The position numbers and the translations under genes were made by a program. Shown in pieces: positions 33,720-43,375 of a stretch of 64,000 bases of DNA. The notes under the pieces are model-generated. The model did not search any database, was not told the DNA's origin, and was given only the letters and a program-made list of their open reading frames with translations. The DNA is from Rhizobium johnstonii 3841 (GTDB lineage Bacteria; Pseudomonadota; Alphaproteobacteria; Rhizobiales; Rhizobiaceae). Numbering within the stretch: the first letter of the stretch is position 1; every line of letters begins with the position of its first letter. The stretch spans positions 3,229,501 to 3,293,500 of the forward strand of contig NC_008380.1 in NCBI RefSeq assembly GCF_000009265.1, given 5' to 3'.

Positions 33720-35852
33720 TCACCCCGCGAGCTCGATGATCGCGCAGCCGTAGCCTTCGAGATCGAGCCTACCGGCAACCGGTTTTTCGTCATCGAGGAG
33801 ATCACGGCCAGCGGGAACGCCGCCGATGGCGGCCGGCTGGTCGGTGTAGTTCTGGATGAACAGCAGCCGCCGGTCGTCATTCATCCGCATGGTCACCTCG
33901 ACGCCCTCGGGAAGGTCGCCGAGTAACGGCTCGATGCCGACGGGTGCAAACAGCCGCTCGGCAAGCGCTGCCGTCAGATCCGGGGTGAGATAGGTGCCGA
34001 CATAGACCACCTGCCCCTTGCCGATTTTACGCGACGTCGCCATCGGCTGGCCCTCGGCATAGCGGTTGGACCAGGCCGCAACTACCTCGACATCGCTTGC
34101 GATCGCCAGGTTTTCATAGAAATAGCCGCCGACCAGTTCGCGGTTGCCGATCTTGAAGCGGCGTTCGCGGCGGTGCGATTCCGCCGGCTTGTTCGGCGGA
34201 ATCACAAGCCCGCCCGAACGTTCCATCACATCGAAAAGCCCATTGGCGCCGGGGGCGGCGAGACGGCCGAAATCCTCGACACGCACGCCCGTGAGCTGGG
34301 ATAGCGACGTGCCGGGCGCGGTCTCGCGGATGACGTGATTGTCTTCGTTGCGCGTGCCGGTGCGCGCGCCGATGACAACGGTGCCGCCGTGCTCGGCGAA
34401 GGATTTCAGCCTTTCAGTCCATTCGTCCTTCCACATCACCCAATGGGGCACATAGAGCAGCTTCAGCTTGGAAAGATCGTCCTCGGGATGAATGAAGCCG
34501 CAGGCGATGCCGCGGTCGTAGCAATATTGGTGCAGCAGGACCGCATCGTCCTGCGGGCTCGGCAGGCCGATCGGATAGGTCTTGTGCGCTTCCTGATTGT
34601 CGAAATCGGAGCCGGCGATGCCGACATCCATGCGCACATAGGTGCCGAGGATCTTGTCCTTCAGCGCCGTCATTTCGGTCGCGAAGCGCTTGGCCTCCTC
34701 ATAGCGGTGGCGGCCGATATCGTCATGATCGATGATGCCCATCCAGTAGATCTCGGCGCCGAAATGAGCGGGCCGCCAGCGGAAGAACATCAGTCCATCG
34801 GCGCCATGGGCAACCGAGGAAAGCGCCATGCGGCGCAGCTCCCCCGGCTCCGGCGTCAGCGTGCAGAAGCCCGGCTGGCTGCCGAAGCCCGATTGCTGCT
34901 CGGGCACGATGTAGTTGCCGGAGAAGCCGCGGCAGATATCGAGGTGCAGCGCCTGGACCTTGGCGTGGTTTCCGAGCCGCTGGAACTCGTCATAGAGCAT
35001 TGGATAGATGTCGTAGCCGACGAAATCGAGATCGGTGGTGAACTGGCCGCGGAAATCGATATCCCGAAGACCGCCGAGATTGTGAAAGACGAACCAGGAA
35101 GGCTTCACGGCCCGCAGGATCTCGACCTGATCGTGCTGGAAGCGCGCCGTCGAGAAGGCCAGAAAGCGATGATAATCCTGCAGATGGCCGGGGCTCGGAA
35201 AGGTCGGGCCGAACTCGATCGGCAGCACCACCTGGTCGAAGCCGTCATAGGCCGTCGCCCAGAAATCGCCGCCCCACGCCGTATTGAGCTTGCCGATCTC
35301 GCCATATCTGCCGGCAAGAAAGGCCTGGAATTCGGAAAGCGTCGCCTTCGAAAAGCTCTCCGGCATGCTGGTGTTCAGCTCGTTGTCGGTCTGCCAGCCG
35401 ACGACAAAAGGATTGTCGCGATAATGCTCGGCCATCGCTTTGGTAATCCGCCGGCTGTGTTCGCGAAAGACCGGACTTGCCGTGTCGCAGTGCTGGCGCG
35501 AGCCATGGCTCATCGGCCGCCCCTTGCCGTCGACCCTTAAGATCTCCGGATGCGCCACGGTCAGCCAGCGCGGCGGCGTTGCCGTCGGCGTGCACATGAT
35601 CGTGTCGATGCCGTAGCGCCCGAGCATGGCGATGGCACGATCGAACAGGTCGAAATCGAAGGTGCCGAGCTTCGGCTCGAGAATATGCCAGGCGAATTCG
35701 GCCATTCTGACCACGTTGAAGCCGGCCTTCGCCATGCGCTCGGCATCGCGCTCCCAGTAGCTTTCATCGACGTGCTCGGGATAATGCGGGGCGCCGACGA
35801 GGAAGCGGTCGGTCTTGACGGGGTTCCATACGGAGAGGGTCTTGTCGGACAC
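33720..35852 (-). CDS. GH42 beta-galactosidase
   Basis: A 710-residue cytoplasmic glycoside hydrolase of family 42. The catalytic barrel is in the first 390 residues, with the acid/base Glu158 in VVGWQTDNELN and the probable nucleophile Glu318 in NYIVPEQQSG. A trimerisation domain follows (about 400-610, HWVMWKDEWTERLKSFAEHG) and then a small beta domain. No signal peptide. It is last in the ABC operon, 14 bases after the ATPase gene, so it likely hydrolyses the imported galactoside. Gene order recalls lacEFGZK of Agrobacterium radiobacter but with ATPase before enzyme. Confidence 0.94.
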   Translation of the reverse strand: MSDKTLSVWNPVKTDRFLVGAPHYPEHVDESYWERDAERMAKAGFNVVRMAEFAWHILEPKLGTFDFDLFDRAIAMLGRYGIDTIMCTPTATPPRWLTVAHPEILRVDGKGRPMSHGSRQHCDTASPVFREHSRRITKAMAEHYRDNPFVVGWQTDNELNTSMPESFSKATLSEFQAFLAGRYGEIGKLNTAWGGDFWATAYDGFDQVVLPIEFGPTFPSPGHLQDYHRFLAFSTARFQHDQVEILRAVKPSWFVFHNLGGLRDIDFRGQFTTDLDFVGYDIYPMLYDEFQRLGNHAKVQALHLDICRGFSGNYIVPEQQSGFGSQPGFCTLTPEPGELRRMALSSVAHGADGLMFFRWRPAHFGAEIYWMGIIDHDDIGRHRYEEAKRFATEMTALKDKILGTYVRMDVGIAGSDFDNQEAHKTYPIGLPSPQDDAVLLHQYCYDRGIACGFIHPEDDLSKLKLLYVPHWVMWKDEWTERLKSFAEHGGTVVIGARTGTRNEDNHVIRETAPGTSLSQLTGVRVEDFGRLAAPGANGLFDVMERSGGLVIPPNKPAESHRRERRFKIGNRELVGGYFYENLAIASDVEVVAAWSNRYAEGQPMATSRKIGKGQVVYVGTYLTPDLTAALAERLFAPVGIEPLLGDLPEGVEVTMRMNDDRRLLFIQNYTDQPAAIGGVPAGRDLLDDEKPVAGRLDLEGYGCAIIELAG

Positions 35853-35866
35853 GGTGATGTTTCCTG

Positions 35867-37012
35867 TTATCTGTCGAGGATCGTCTTGCGGGCGCTGATC
35901 GTGCGTCCGCCATCGGGTGAGAAGAGATAGAGTTCGTTGGCGTCGAGCTTCAGCGCCACGTTCTGGTCGGTGGCAAAAGGCGCGACGTAGCTGAGCTGCA
36001 CCGTGATGTTGCCGGTGCCGCTTTCCGAGGCGATGGTCCTGAGATTTCCGGCGTCGACATAGAGAATGGTTTCGCGCCCGAGATGCTCGACCAGTCGGAC
36101 CGCACCGTTGATCGCTCCACCCTGCGCCCCGTCGGCGACCATCGATATGTTTTCCGGCCTCACACCGAGAGTCAGGCTGGCGCCCTTCGCCAGCACCGTC
36201 GCCTCCGCCAGTTCCACCGTCACCGGCACGAGGCCCGGTGCGGAGACCGTGATATTGCGACCGGACACTTCGTCGACGGCAACGCCGAGGAAGTTCATCC
36301 GCGGGGCACCGAGAAAGCCTGCGACGAAGAGGTTATCAGGGTTGCGGTAGAGCTCGAGCGGCGAGCCGACCTGCTCGATCACCCCCTGGTTCAAGACGAC
36401 GATCCGGCTTGCCATGGTCATGGCCTCCACTTGGTCGTGGGTGACATAGACCATGGTGGCGCCGAGTTCGGCATGCAGGCTGCTGAGCTCGACGCGCATC
36501 TGGGTTCGAAGTGCCGCATCGAGGTTCGACAGCGGCTCGTCGAAGAGGAACACGTCGGGCGAACGGGTGATCGCCCGGCCGATCGCCACGCGCTGTCGCT
36601 GGCCGCCGGAGAGCTGCTTCGGCCGCTTCTCCAGCTGGTCGGTGATCCTCAGGATCTTGGCGGCGCGCGCCACGGCCGCCTCGATCTCGGCCTTCGGGCG
36701 CTTGGCCATGCGCAAACCGAAGCCCATATTCTCCGCCACCGTCATATGCGGATAGAGCGCGTAGGACTGGAAGACCATGGCGATGCCGCGATCGCCTGGC
36801 TCCTGTTTGCTGACGTCGCGGCCGTTGATCAGGATCTGGCCGGAGGAGATCTCCTCCAGGCCGGCGATCGTCTTCAGCAGCGTAGACTTGCCGCAGCCGG
36901 AGGGGCCGACCATGACGATGAACTCGCCTTGCGCTACGGAAAGATCGATGCCGCGCAGCGCGTGATAGGCGCCGTAATTCTTGTTGATCTGTCGGAGTTC
37001 GAGACTGGTCAT
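35867..37012 (-). CDS. Sugar ABC transporter ATPase (MsmK/UgpC type)
   Basis: A 381-residue nucleotide-binding subunit. Walker A GPSGCGKST, Q-loop MVFQSYALYPHM, signature LSGGQRQRVAIGRA, Walker B VFLFDEPLSNLD and the switch His in VYVTHDQVEAM are all intact. A C-terminal MalK-like OB/TOBE domain follows (about 235-375). It would drive the importer made of the permeases at 37059 and 37910 and the binding protein at 39013. Confidence 0.95.
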   Translation of the reverse strand: MTSLELRQINKNYGAYHALRGIDLSVAQGEFIVMVGPSGCGKSTLLKTIAGLEEISSGQILINGRDVSKQEPGDRGIAMVFQSYALYPHMTVAENMGFGLRMAKRPKAEIEAAVARAAKILRITDQLEKRPKQLSGGQRQRVAIGRAITRSPDVFLFDEPLSNLDAALRTQMRVELSSLHAELGATMVYVTHDQVEAMTMASRIVVLNQGVIEQVGSPLELYRNPDNLFVAGFLGAPRMNFLGVAVDEVSGRNITVSAPGLVPVTVELAEATVLAKGASLTLGVRPENISMVADGAQGGAINGAVRLVEHLGRETILYVDAGNLRTIASESGTGNITVQLSYVAPFATDQNVALKLDANELYLFSPDGGRTISARKTILDR

Positions 37013-37058
37013 GCGTCCTGGCTCTCTGCTGTTGAAAACTTGATATCGAGGCGCTGGC

Positions 37059-37910
37059 TCATCCCTTCACCGCTCCCATCGTCAGGCCGGCGATGAAGTG
37101 CCGCTGCATCAGGAAGAACATGACGACGGGCGGCACGGCGACGACGATGGTGCCGGCGGAAATCAGGTTCCAGGCCGAGACCCACTCGCCGCGAAGATTG
37201 GCAAGGCCGGCAGTCACAGGTTTGACGGAGTCGCTGACGGTCAGCACCACGGCCCAGAAATAATCGTTCCAGATGAAGGTGAAGATCAGGATGGCGAGTG
37301 CGGCAAGCGCCGGCCGCACCAGCGGGATCGCAACATGCCATAGGGTCTGGAAGGGAGAGGCCCCCTCGGCGCGCGCCGCCTGGAACAGTTCATCGGGTAA
37401 TGCCGCGATGAAATTGCGCATGAACAGCGTCGCAAAGCCGGTCTGGAAGGCCACATGGAAGATGATCAGCGCCGCCGTGGTATCGATCAGGTCGAGCCGG
37501 ACCATCAGGTCGCGCACCGGGATCATCATGATCTGGTGCGGCAGGAAATTGCCGCCGACGAACAGCGCGAAGATCAGCATGTTGCCGGGAAAGCGGTAGC
37601 GCGACAGCACATAGCCGGCGAGCGTGGAGAGCACCAGCACGCCGATCACCGAGGGAATGGTGATCGTCAGGCTGTTGAGGAAGTAGCGAGCCATCGGCGT
37701 CTGCGTGAAGACAGCAGTATAGTTGTCGATGACGCCGATCCCGGTCGGCCATCCCCACAGATTGCCGCCCATGACATCCTCGGTCGAGCGGAACGAAGTG
37801 AGGATGATCGCAAACAGCGGGCAGAGCCAGAGCAGCAGGACGATGACGACGGCGAGCACGTAGAGGCGGCGCTGCCAGATGGCGGCATCGGGAATGGGAC
37901 GAGGATACAT
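37059..37910 (-). CDS. Sugar ABC transporter permease (MalG-like)
   Basis: 283 residues with six membrane helices. The EAA loop that contacts the ATPase reads ELFQAARAEGASPFQTLWHV. ATG 37910 overlaps the previous gene's stop (TGATG), so the two permeases are cotranslated. It ends in the cytoplasmic FIAGLTMGAVKG typical of the C-terminus of MalG-like proteins. Confidence 0.94.
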   Translation of the reverse strand: MYPRPIPDAAIWQRRLYVLAVVIVLLLWLCPLFAIILTSFRSTEDVMGGNLWGWPTGIGVIDNYTAVFTQTPMARYFLNSLTITIPSVIGVLVLSTLAGYVLSRYRFPGNMLIFALFVGGNFLPHQIMMIPVRDLMVRLDLIDTTAALIIFHVAFQTGFATLFMRNFIAALPDELFQAARAEGASPFQTLWHVAIPLVRPALAALAILIFTFIWNDYFWAVVLTVSDSVKPVTAGLANLRGEWVSAWNLISAGTIVVAVPPVVMFFLMQRHFIAGLTMGAVKG

Positions 37911-38794
37911 CAGCCTCCCCTTTCTTCGGTATGGATGATGCGGCTGAGGTACCAGACGATGAAGACGGCCATGATCGCGAACAGCACCGAGGCGATCGCC
38001 GCGCCGTAACCGAAGCGGTAGGAGAAGATCGACTGTTCGAACATCTGGTAAGCGAGAACCGAGGACGAACCGAAAGGGCCGCCGTTCGTCATCACCGAGA
38101 CCATGTCGAAGGATCTGAGCGCCCCGACGACGGTGACGGCAATGGCGATGAAGGTGACCTGGGTCAGCTGCGGCAGCACGATGTGCCACAACATGTTCCA
38201 GCCCCTCGCCCCATCGACGCGCCCTGCCCCGATCAGCTCTTCACTCAAATTGTTGAGGCCGGCGAGATAAAGCACCATGCAGAAGGTGATCTGCGGCCAG
38301 AGCGCTGCAATCACGATGGCGAAAGTGACGAAATGCTCGTCGGAGAGAACCGCTGGCGCCGTCGCCCCGAAGGCCTTGAAGATCAGCGCGAGCAACCCGA
38401 ACTCCGGCGTATAGACCCAGGTGAAGACGACGCCGACCGTCACCGAGGCAAGCACCAGCGGAATGAAGAACAACGACTTCAGGAAGCGCATGCCGCGGAT
38501 TTTCTGGTTGACCAGCAGCGCGATGGCGAGCCCGAGAGGTGGTGCCGCCATGAACATCACCAGCCAGATCAGGTTGTTCTTCAGCGACACGTAGAATTGC
38601 GGATCGTTGTAAAGCTCGACGTAATTGCCGAAGCCGATCCACACCATCGGGCCGAAGCCATCCCAGTCGTGCAGGCTGATCCAGAGGCTCCTGATGGCCG
38701 ACAGCAGGATGACGGTGAAGAACAGCCCGATCGCGGGCGCGATGAGCAAAGTCGGGGTGAGCCACCAACGCTGGCGGCACCATAACATCAACAT
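37910..38794 (-). CDS. Sugar ABC transporter permease (MalF-like)
   Basis: 294 residues with six membrane helices. The EAA loop reads ELIGAGRVDGARGWNMLWHI. The start at 38794 (MLMLWCRQRWW) follows GAGG by eight bases. It is separated from the binding-protein gene by about 220 bases that contain a long inverted repeat. Confidence 0.93.
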   Translation of the reverse strand: MLMLWCRQRWWLTPTLLIAPAIGLFFTVILLSAIRSLWISLHDWDGFGPMVWIGFGNYVELYNDPQFYVSLKNNLIWLVMFMAAPPLGLAIALLVNQKIRGMRFLKSLFFIPLVLASVTVGVVFTWVYTPEFGLLALIFKAFGATAPAVLSDEHFVTFAIVIAALWPQITFCMVLYLAGLNNLSEELIGAGRVDGARGWNMLWHIVLPQLTQVTFIAIAVTVVGALRSFDMVSVMTNGGPFGSSSVLAYQMFEQSIFSYRFGYGAAIASVLFAIMAVFIVWYLSRIIHTEERGG

Positions 38795-38834
38795 ATCAGG
38801 AGCCTCATTTGCGACAAAAGCAAGCGGCGACCCG

Positions 38835-38971
38835 CCCCTCATCCGGCTGCCGCCACCTTCTCCCCGTAAACGGGGCGAAGGGGATATGCGGCAACCTCTC
38901 GGTTCCCCACCAGCCTCTCGTATGGCACGTCCCCTCGCCCCGTTTACGGGGAGAGGGTTAGGGTGAGGGGC
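38835..38971. repeat. Long inverted repeat between binding-protein and permease genes
   Basis: CCTTCTCCCCGTAAACGGGG (near 38857) faces CCCCGTTTACGGGGAGAGGG (near 38937), with outer arms CCCCTCATCC and GGTGAGGGG. This is the kind of compound repeat found between rhizobial genes. Its place inside the operon suggests a role in mRNA processing or partial termination after the abundant binding protein. A worn copy lies at 42590-42655. Confidence 0.78.
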
Positions 38972-39012
38972 AGCCTCAGGCGAAGAACCAGGCGTGGGCC
39001 GGCACCCGCCCC

Positions 39013-40284
39013 TTAAATCTTGTAGATCCGCTTGCGCGTGCCTTCGAGGCGCGTCAGGATGGCCTTGCGCCGGTCGGGTTTGGCCATGAACTCCTGGAAG
39101 CCAACGAGCCCCGCCTGCGCCATGTCGGGGTCGCTGTCGCGGTCGTAATATTGCGACGTGCCCTGCACCGTCTTCATCGTCTCGACGGCGACATTGACGA
39201 GCGGATCCTTGCTCGGCGGCAGATCGCTGCGCGGCGGCACGTTGCCGGCCGGCTCCAGATAGGCCGCCAGGTTCTCGGGCTTGTAGAAGTAGGCGAGGAA
39301 TTCGCGTGCGCCCTGCTTGTTCTTGGCCGTGGCGGGAATGTGGATCGAGTTGACCGAGAACTCCTCGTAGTGACCGACCTTGGCGTCGAGCACCGGGAAG
39401 GTCGCATAGGAGAGCTGCGGCAGATCTTCGGCGGTGAAAGCCGAGCGCAGGAAAGCGCCGAGGTTCATCATGCCGGCCTTCTTCTGCGCCAGGAGCGCCG
39501 CAGCCTCCTGCCAGCCGAAAGACGTGTGGTTCTCCGTGAAGAACCCCTTCGAAATCATCGCCTCCCACTGGTCGAAAACCGCCGTCAGCGCGGGATCGAG
39601 ATAGCTCATCTCGCCGTTCATCAGCGCCATATGCTTGTCGAGGCCGTTGATGCGCAGGTTCATCTGGTCGAACCAGCCGGCCGCCGGCCACAATTCCTTG
39701 GTGCCGATCGCGACAGGCGTAATGCCCGCGGCCTTGCATTTGTCGCCATAGGCCATGAATTCTTCGGCCGTCTTTGGCACGGTCAGACCATGCTGCTCGA
39801 ACACGTCCTTGCGGTAGAACATGCCCCAGAGCGTGCCGCCGGTGGGAAGGCCATATTGCTTGCCCCCGTCGGTGACGGCGCCGGCCGTGGCACCCAGCAC
39901 GTCCTTGTACTTCTCCTTCTCGAAAAGGTCGGAGATGTCGTCAAACAGGCCGCGCTTGACGAAGGCGCGCATGCGGTTGCCCGAAAACCAGGAGCAAATG
40001 TCAGGCGCGCCGGCGACGAGATAGTTGCGAATGGCCGTCTTGTGGGCCTCGTGGTCCATATTGTTGATGACGACGTTGACGCCGGCTTCCTTGCTGAAGC
40101 TCGCGGCGATCGCCTTCAGCGCGTCGAGTGCGGCGCCATTGTTTTCGGCAGAGATCATCGTGACCTCCTGGGCCTGCGCGATCGCAGGGATCGGAAAACT
40201 ACCGGTGACCGCAGCGGCAGACACCATGCCCGCACCCTTCAGGAAGCTCCTGCGGGTGGTTGACGGAAATTTTGAAAATGCCAT
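39013..40284 (-). CDS. Sugar ABC transporter substrate-binding protein
   Basis: A 423-residue periplasmic protein of the SBP family 1 (MalE-like). The signal contains a twin-Arg motif (RRSFLKGAGMVSAAAVTG) and is cut near AIAQAQ. Mature features include VTMISAENNGAALDALKAIA and the hinge region GGTLWGMFYRKDVFEQHGL. GGGAGG lies before ATG 40284. It is the first gene of the ABC/GH42 operon and is divergent from the ROK regulator. Confidence 0.94.
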   Translation of the reverse strand: MAFSKFPSTTRRSFLKGAGMVSAAAVTGSFPIPAIAQAQEVTMISAENNGAALDALKAIAASFSKEAGVNVVINNMDHEAHKTAIRNYLVAGAPDICSWFSGNRMRAFVKRGLFDDISDLFEKEKYKDVLGATAGAVTDGGKQYGLPTGGTLWGMFYRKDVFEQHGLTVPKTAEEFMAYGDKCKAAGITPVAIGTKELWPAAGWFDQMNLRINGLDKHMALMNGEMSYLDPALTAVFDQWEAMISKGFFTENHTSFGWQEAAALLAQKKAGMMNLGAFLRSAFTAEDLPQLSYATFPVLDAKVGHYEEFSVNSIHIPATAKNKQGAREFLAYFYKPENLAAYLEPAGNVPPRSDLPPSKDPLVNVAVETMKTVQGTSQYYDRDSDPDMAQAGLVGFQEFMAKPDRRKAILTRLEGTRKRIYKI

Positions 40285-40452
40285 TGAATTCCTCCCAGTT
40301 GATCGATCAACATCTCCCGACCGTCGCCTCCTCCATGAAACGACCGACCAGGCATTCAACGCTGCGATCCGCTCGGCGATTCCAGCGATAATCCGCCTGG
40401 CTGAGTTGATCCGCGGCCGAACTTATGCATAGATCTTTGCAGCTCGCAATAA

Positions 40453-40469
40453 TTAATTTACAAAATTAA
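40453..40469. promoter_or_regulatory. Perfect palindrome between ABC operon and ROK gene
   Basis: TTAATTT-ACA-AAATTAA, two perfect 7-bp arms around 3 bp, in an AT-rich spacer. It ends 10 bases before the ROK start codon. ROK repressors bind AT-rich dyads of this kind, so it is a candidate operator for the regulator and for the divergent operon. Confidence 0.6.
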
Positions 40470-40479
40470 GGAATGTATC

Positions 40480-41697
40480 GTGAAGTTAAAAGGCGACCAG
40501 ACCACGGCGAGAGCCATGAACCGACGCCTCATCCTCAACCTTCTCCGGCGGGAGGGGCCGAGGAGCCGCGCCGATATCGCCACCGTGATTGGTTTAAGTC
40601 CCGCCGCCGTCACCTTCGTCGTCGCCGACCTTTTGGAGGAAGGCATCGTCAGCGAAGGGAAGACCGTGCCCGGCCTCACCGGCCGCCGCCCGATCCCGGT
40701 GGATATCAACTACGAGCACGCGCTCGCCGTCGGCTTCAAACTGATGGTCGATTCGGTGGAGTGCGTCGCAACCGACCTTGCCACCAACCCCGTCGCCGCC
40801 ATGCGGGTAAGCCTCGACGGCCACGACCCGCATAAGGTCGCCGACCTGCTGGCGAGCACGGTTCCCGAGCTGGTGAAGCTCGCCGGCCGGCCCGACGCGA
40901 AGCTCGCCGGCATCGGCATCTCCATGCCCGGCGTCATCAACCACGAACAGACGGCCTGCGTGCGCAGCTACCGATTCAAGTGGGACAATGTCCCCCTCGC
41001 CTCACTGGTCGCTACCCGCGTCCATGTCCCGGTCTGGCTGGAAGACGACACCAACGCCTATGCCATCGCCCAGCAGCTCTTCGGGCTCGGCCGCCAGCAC
41101 CGCAACATGGCCGTTCTCGCCATCGGCGTCGGCATCAGCTGCGCGCTTGTCATCGACGGCAAGCTCTATCGCGGCGCAAATGGCGCGGCCGGCAAGTTCG
41201 GCCACACTCTCTACGAGGAGAACGGCCGGCTCTGCGAATGCGGCAAGCGCGGCTGTCTGATGGCCTATCACTCCCAAATCTCGATGCTCCGGCGCTGGCG
41301 GGAGGCGACCGGCCACGAGGAACTCGGTCTGCCGGAATTGTCGGGCGCGCTCGCATCAGGCGATGCCACCGCCCTCGCGCTCGTTGCCGATTCCGGCCGC
41401 GCCCTCGGCACCGCCCTTGCCAATCTCGTCAACATTACCGATCCCGAAGTCATCGTCGCCGGCGGCGAAGCCGTCTCCCTCGGCGACCCTTTCCTGACGC
41501 CGCTACGCGAAGCCCTCGCTGCCCGAACCTTCCGAACCGCCCCGCCCCTCTTGCCTGACTGGGAGGACAATTCCTGGGCCCGGGGGGCGGCCGCGCTGGT
41601 CACCCAGAAAATATTCGACTTCGAATCCTCCGGCGGCATCACGGACATTGCCAGCTTGGCGAGTGTCATGACCGCGGGCTCGTCGTCGGCGGCGTAA
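40480..41697 (+). CDS. ROK-family transcriptional regulator
   Basis: 405 residues from a GTG start with AAGGA eight bases upstream. The N-terminal winged HTH (MNRRLILNLLRREGPRSRAD, IGLSPAAVTFVVADLLEEG) is followed by the ROK domain with GIGISMPGV, DDTNAYA at the sugar-kinase catalytic site, and the zinc motif GRLCECGKRGCLMAY with FGHTLYEE before it. It probably binds the sugar or its phosphate and represses the divergent galactoside transport operon. Confidence 0.94.
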   Translation: MKLKGDQTTARAMNRRLILNLLRREGPRSRADIATVIGLSPAAVTFVVADLLEEGIVSEGKTVPGLTGRRPIPVDINYEHALAVGFKLMVDSVECVATDLATNPVAAMRVSLDGHDPHKVADLLASTVPELVKLAGRPDAKLAGIGISMPGVINHEQTACVRSYRFKWDNVPLASLVATRVHVPVWLEDDTNAYAIAQQLFGLGRQHRNMAVLAIGVGISCALVIDGKLYRGANGAAGKFGHTLYEENGRLCECGKRGCLMAYHSQISMLRRWREATGHEELGLPELSGALASGDATALALVADSGRALGTALANLVNITDPEVIVAGGEAVSLGDPFLTPLREALAARTFRTAPPLLPDWEDNSWARGAAALVTQKIFDFESSGGITDIASLASVMTAGSSSAA

Positions 41698-41747
41698 AGC
41701 CGTGAGAGATCGGTGGGATTGCTTGTCGGGTAAGGCGTGCCGTGCAA

Positions 41748-41922
41748 AGCCCCCCTCTGGCCTGCCGGCCATCTCCCCCACAGGTGGGGAGATTGGCTGG
41801 GCTCACTGGCCTCCCCAAACAATGAGCGTCCAGCACGGCGAAACGGTAGACGAGCAAGCAGTTCAAGCCACTTGTCATCTCCCCACCTGTGGGGGAGATG
41901 CCCGGCAGGGCAGAGGGGGGCT
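41748..41922. repeat. Long inverted repeat in the 41698-42129 gap
   Basis: AGCCCCCCTCTGGCCTGCCG then ATCTCCCCCACAGGTGGGGA on the left face ATCTCCCCACCTGTGGGGGA then CAGAGGGGGGCT on the right. The loop is about 85 bases. It is a compound intergenic repeat of rhizobial type. The rest of the gap holds nothing I recognise. Confidence 0.8.
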
Positions 41923-42129
41923 CCAGGCCCACCCTGTCGCAAGCAACGTTGGCCCGAACCGATGCCGGCCCAATCTTGGACAGTATCTCACGCAGACCAA
42001 TCCCGCCGCGCCGCAGATACACTGGCTTACAAAAATGCGGGTTTACCGACACATCCCTGGTTCAATCATCGACTTAAATCCCGATGCGGCCAACCGGTCG
42101 GAAGTGGTCAATTCAGGAAGGATGACGAC

Positions 42130-42516
42130 ATGAAAATGATCCAGGCTATCGCGCTCGCCCTTGTTCTCGGCGGCGCAGCCGCAGCACATGCAGAACAGCC
42201 GATACAGCGCACCGATCTCATCACGAGCGATATCGATGTGCCAGGCCACGAGGTCGTTCAGGTGCGCGTCGATTTGGCTCCAGGCGTTCTCGCCCCCAAT
42301 CACTCGCATCCCGGCGAGGAAGTCGCCTTCGTCATCGAGGGAACCCTGGAATATCAGCTCGAGGGCAGAAAGCCCGTTACCCTAAACGCCGGCCAATCCC
42401 TGTTCATCCCCTCGGGTGTCGTTCACTCGGCGAAGAACGTCGGCAACGGCAAGGCGTCGGAATTGGCAACCTACATCGTCCGCAAAGGGGCGCCGCTCGT
42501 CGTGCCTGCCAAGTGA
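42130..42516 (+). CDS. Secreted cupin-domain protein
   Basis: 128 residues: a signal peptide to about residue 21 (AHAEQ), then one conserved-barrel cupin with metal ligands HSHPGEE and a later His (GVVHSAKN). AGGAAGGA stands six bases before the ATG. Substrate unknown. It is not an apparent operon with the next cupin gene, which lies 250 bases on. Confidence 0.88.
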   Translation: MKMIQAIALALVLGGAAAAHAEQPIQRTDLITSDIDVPGHEVVQVRVDLAPGVLAPNHSHPGEEVAFVIEGTLEYQLEGRKPVTLNAGQSLFIPSGVVHSAKNVGNGKASELATYIVRKGAPLVVPAK

Positions 42517-42589
42517 GCCGTTCGTAGAAATTTCCGTCCGGATCGGGGGCTGCCGCGGCAGGGATCCTCGGATCAAGGTTCCGCCCTCG

Positions 42590-42655
42590 CATGGCAACTC
42601 CCTTCGCCCCGTTCACGGAGAGAGGGTTAGTGCGAAGGGCTCCCCCGAGCCGAAT
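42590..42655. repeat. Worn copy of the 38835 repeat
   Basis: CTTCGCCCCGTTCACGGAGAGAGGGTTAGTG resembles the right arm at 38931-38965 (CTCGCCCCGTTTACGGGGAG), with GCATGGCA before it in both. No complete partner arm is left. Confidence 0.5.
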
Positions 42656-42770
42656 GGCGACGGACAGCGCTTGCGTTGGAGCCACCGTTTCGCCCTTGCG
42701 GTCCCCTTCCATTCACGGCAGCATGTCCGTGTCCTCAATCATCTGAACCTCTCACATCAGGAGGATTACC

Positions 42771-43298
42771 ATGGCAACGTCGGAGCGCCCCTCCTTTGTC
42801 GTCCACTGGAGCGAGATCGAACGGCCTGACGACTCGCATTATGACGATGACGACGAGTTGATGAGCATCGGCGCGCCTTTCGGACGCTATTTCGGCCTGG
42901 CGAAATTGGGCATTCATCACGAGCGTTTGCCGCCTGGTCGCCGCACATCCTTTCCGCATGCCGAGAGTGCCGAGGAAGAATTTGTCTATGTCATCGAAGG
43001 CACGCCCGACGTCTGGCTCGATGGCCATCTCCATCGGCTGAAGCCCGGCGACGCCGTCGGATTTCCTGCCGGCACCGGGATCGCCCATAGTTTCCCCAAC
43101 AACACGCAAGCCGAAGTGCACCTCCTCGTCGTCGGCGAGCGCCACAAGGCCGAGAACCGCATTTTCTACCCGCTCCACCCTCACCGCAGACCGCTGCATA
43201 ATGATTGGTGGGATGACCATCCCACCCATACCCTCGGTCGGCACGATGGAATGCCGGACCTGGTGCGGGAAGCAAAGGGCCGAGAAAACAGCGAATAG
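42771..43298 (+). CDS. Cupin-domain protein
   Basis: A 175-residue cytoplasmic cupin. The barrel has the ligands SFPHAESAEEEFVYVIEG (His and Glu) and GTGIAHSF. A His/Trp-rich tail follows (HPHRRPLHNDWWDDHPTHT). It is in the group often annotated as mannose-6-phosphate-isomerase-like or transcriptional-regulator-like cupins. AGGAGG lies seven bases before the ATG. Its substrate is unknown. Confidence 0.88.
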   Translation: MATSERPSFVVHWSEIERPDDSHYDDDDELMSIGAPFGRYFGLAKLGIHHERLPPGRRTSFPHAESAEEEFVYVIEGTPDVWLDGHLHRLKPGDAVGFPAGTGIAHSFPNNTQAEVHLLVVGERHKAENRIFYPLHPHRRPLHNDWWDDHPTHTLGRHDGMPDLVREAKGRENSE

Positions 43299-43375
43299 AT
43301 CAACCAGGCCGATAGCCGGCCGCAATGGCGGCTTCGCGCAAAGCCGAGACCAAGGCTTGGCTGGAGCTTCGACAG

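Noticed and set aside
34335..35540. 401-codon open frame opposite the GH42 gene
   Set aside because: Antisense shadow of a strongly conserved enzyme; composition rich in Arg/Gly/Ala with no domain.
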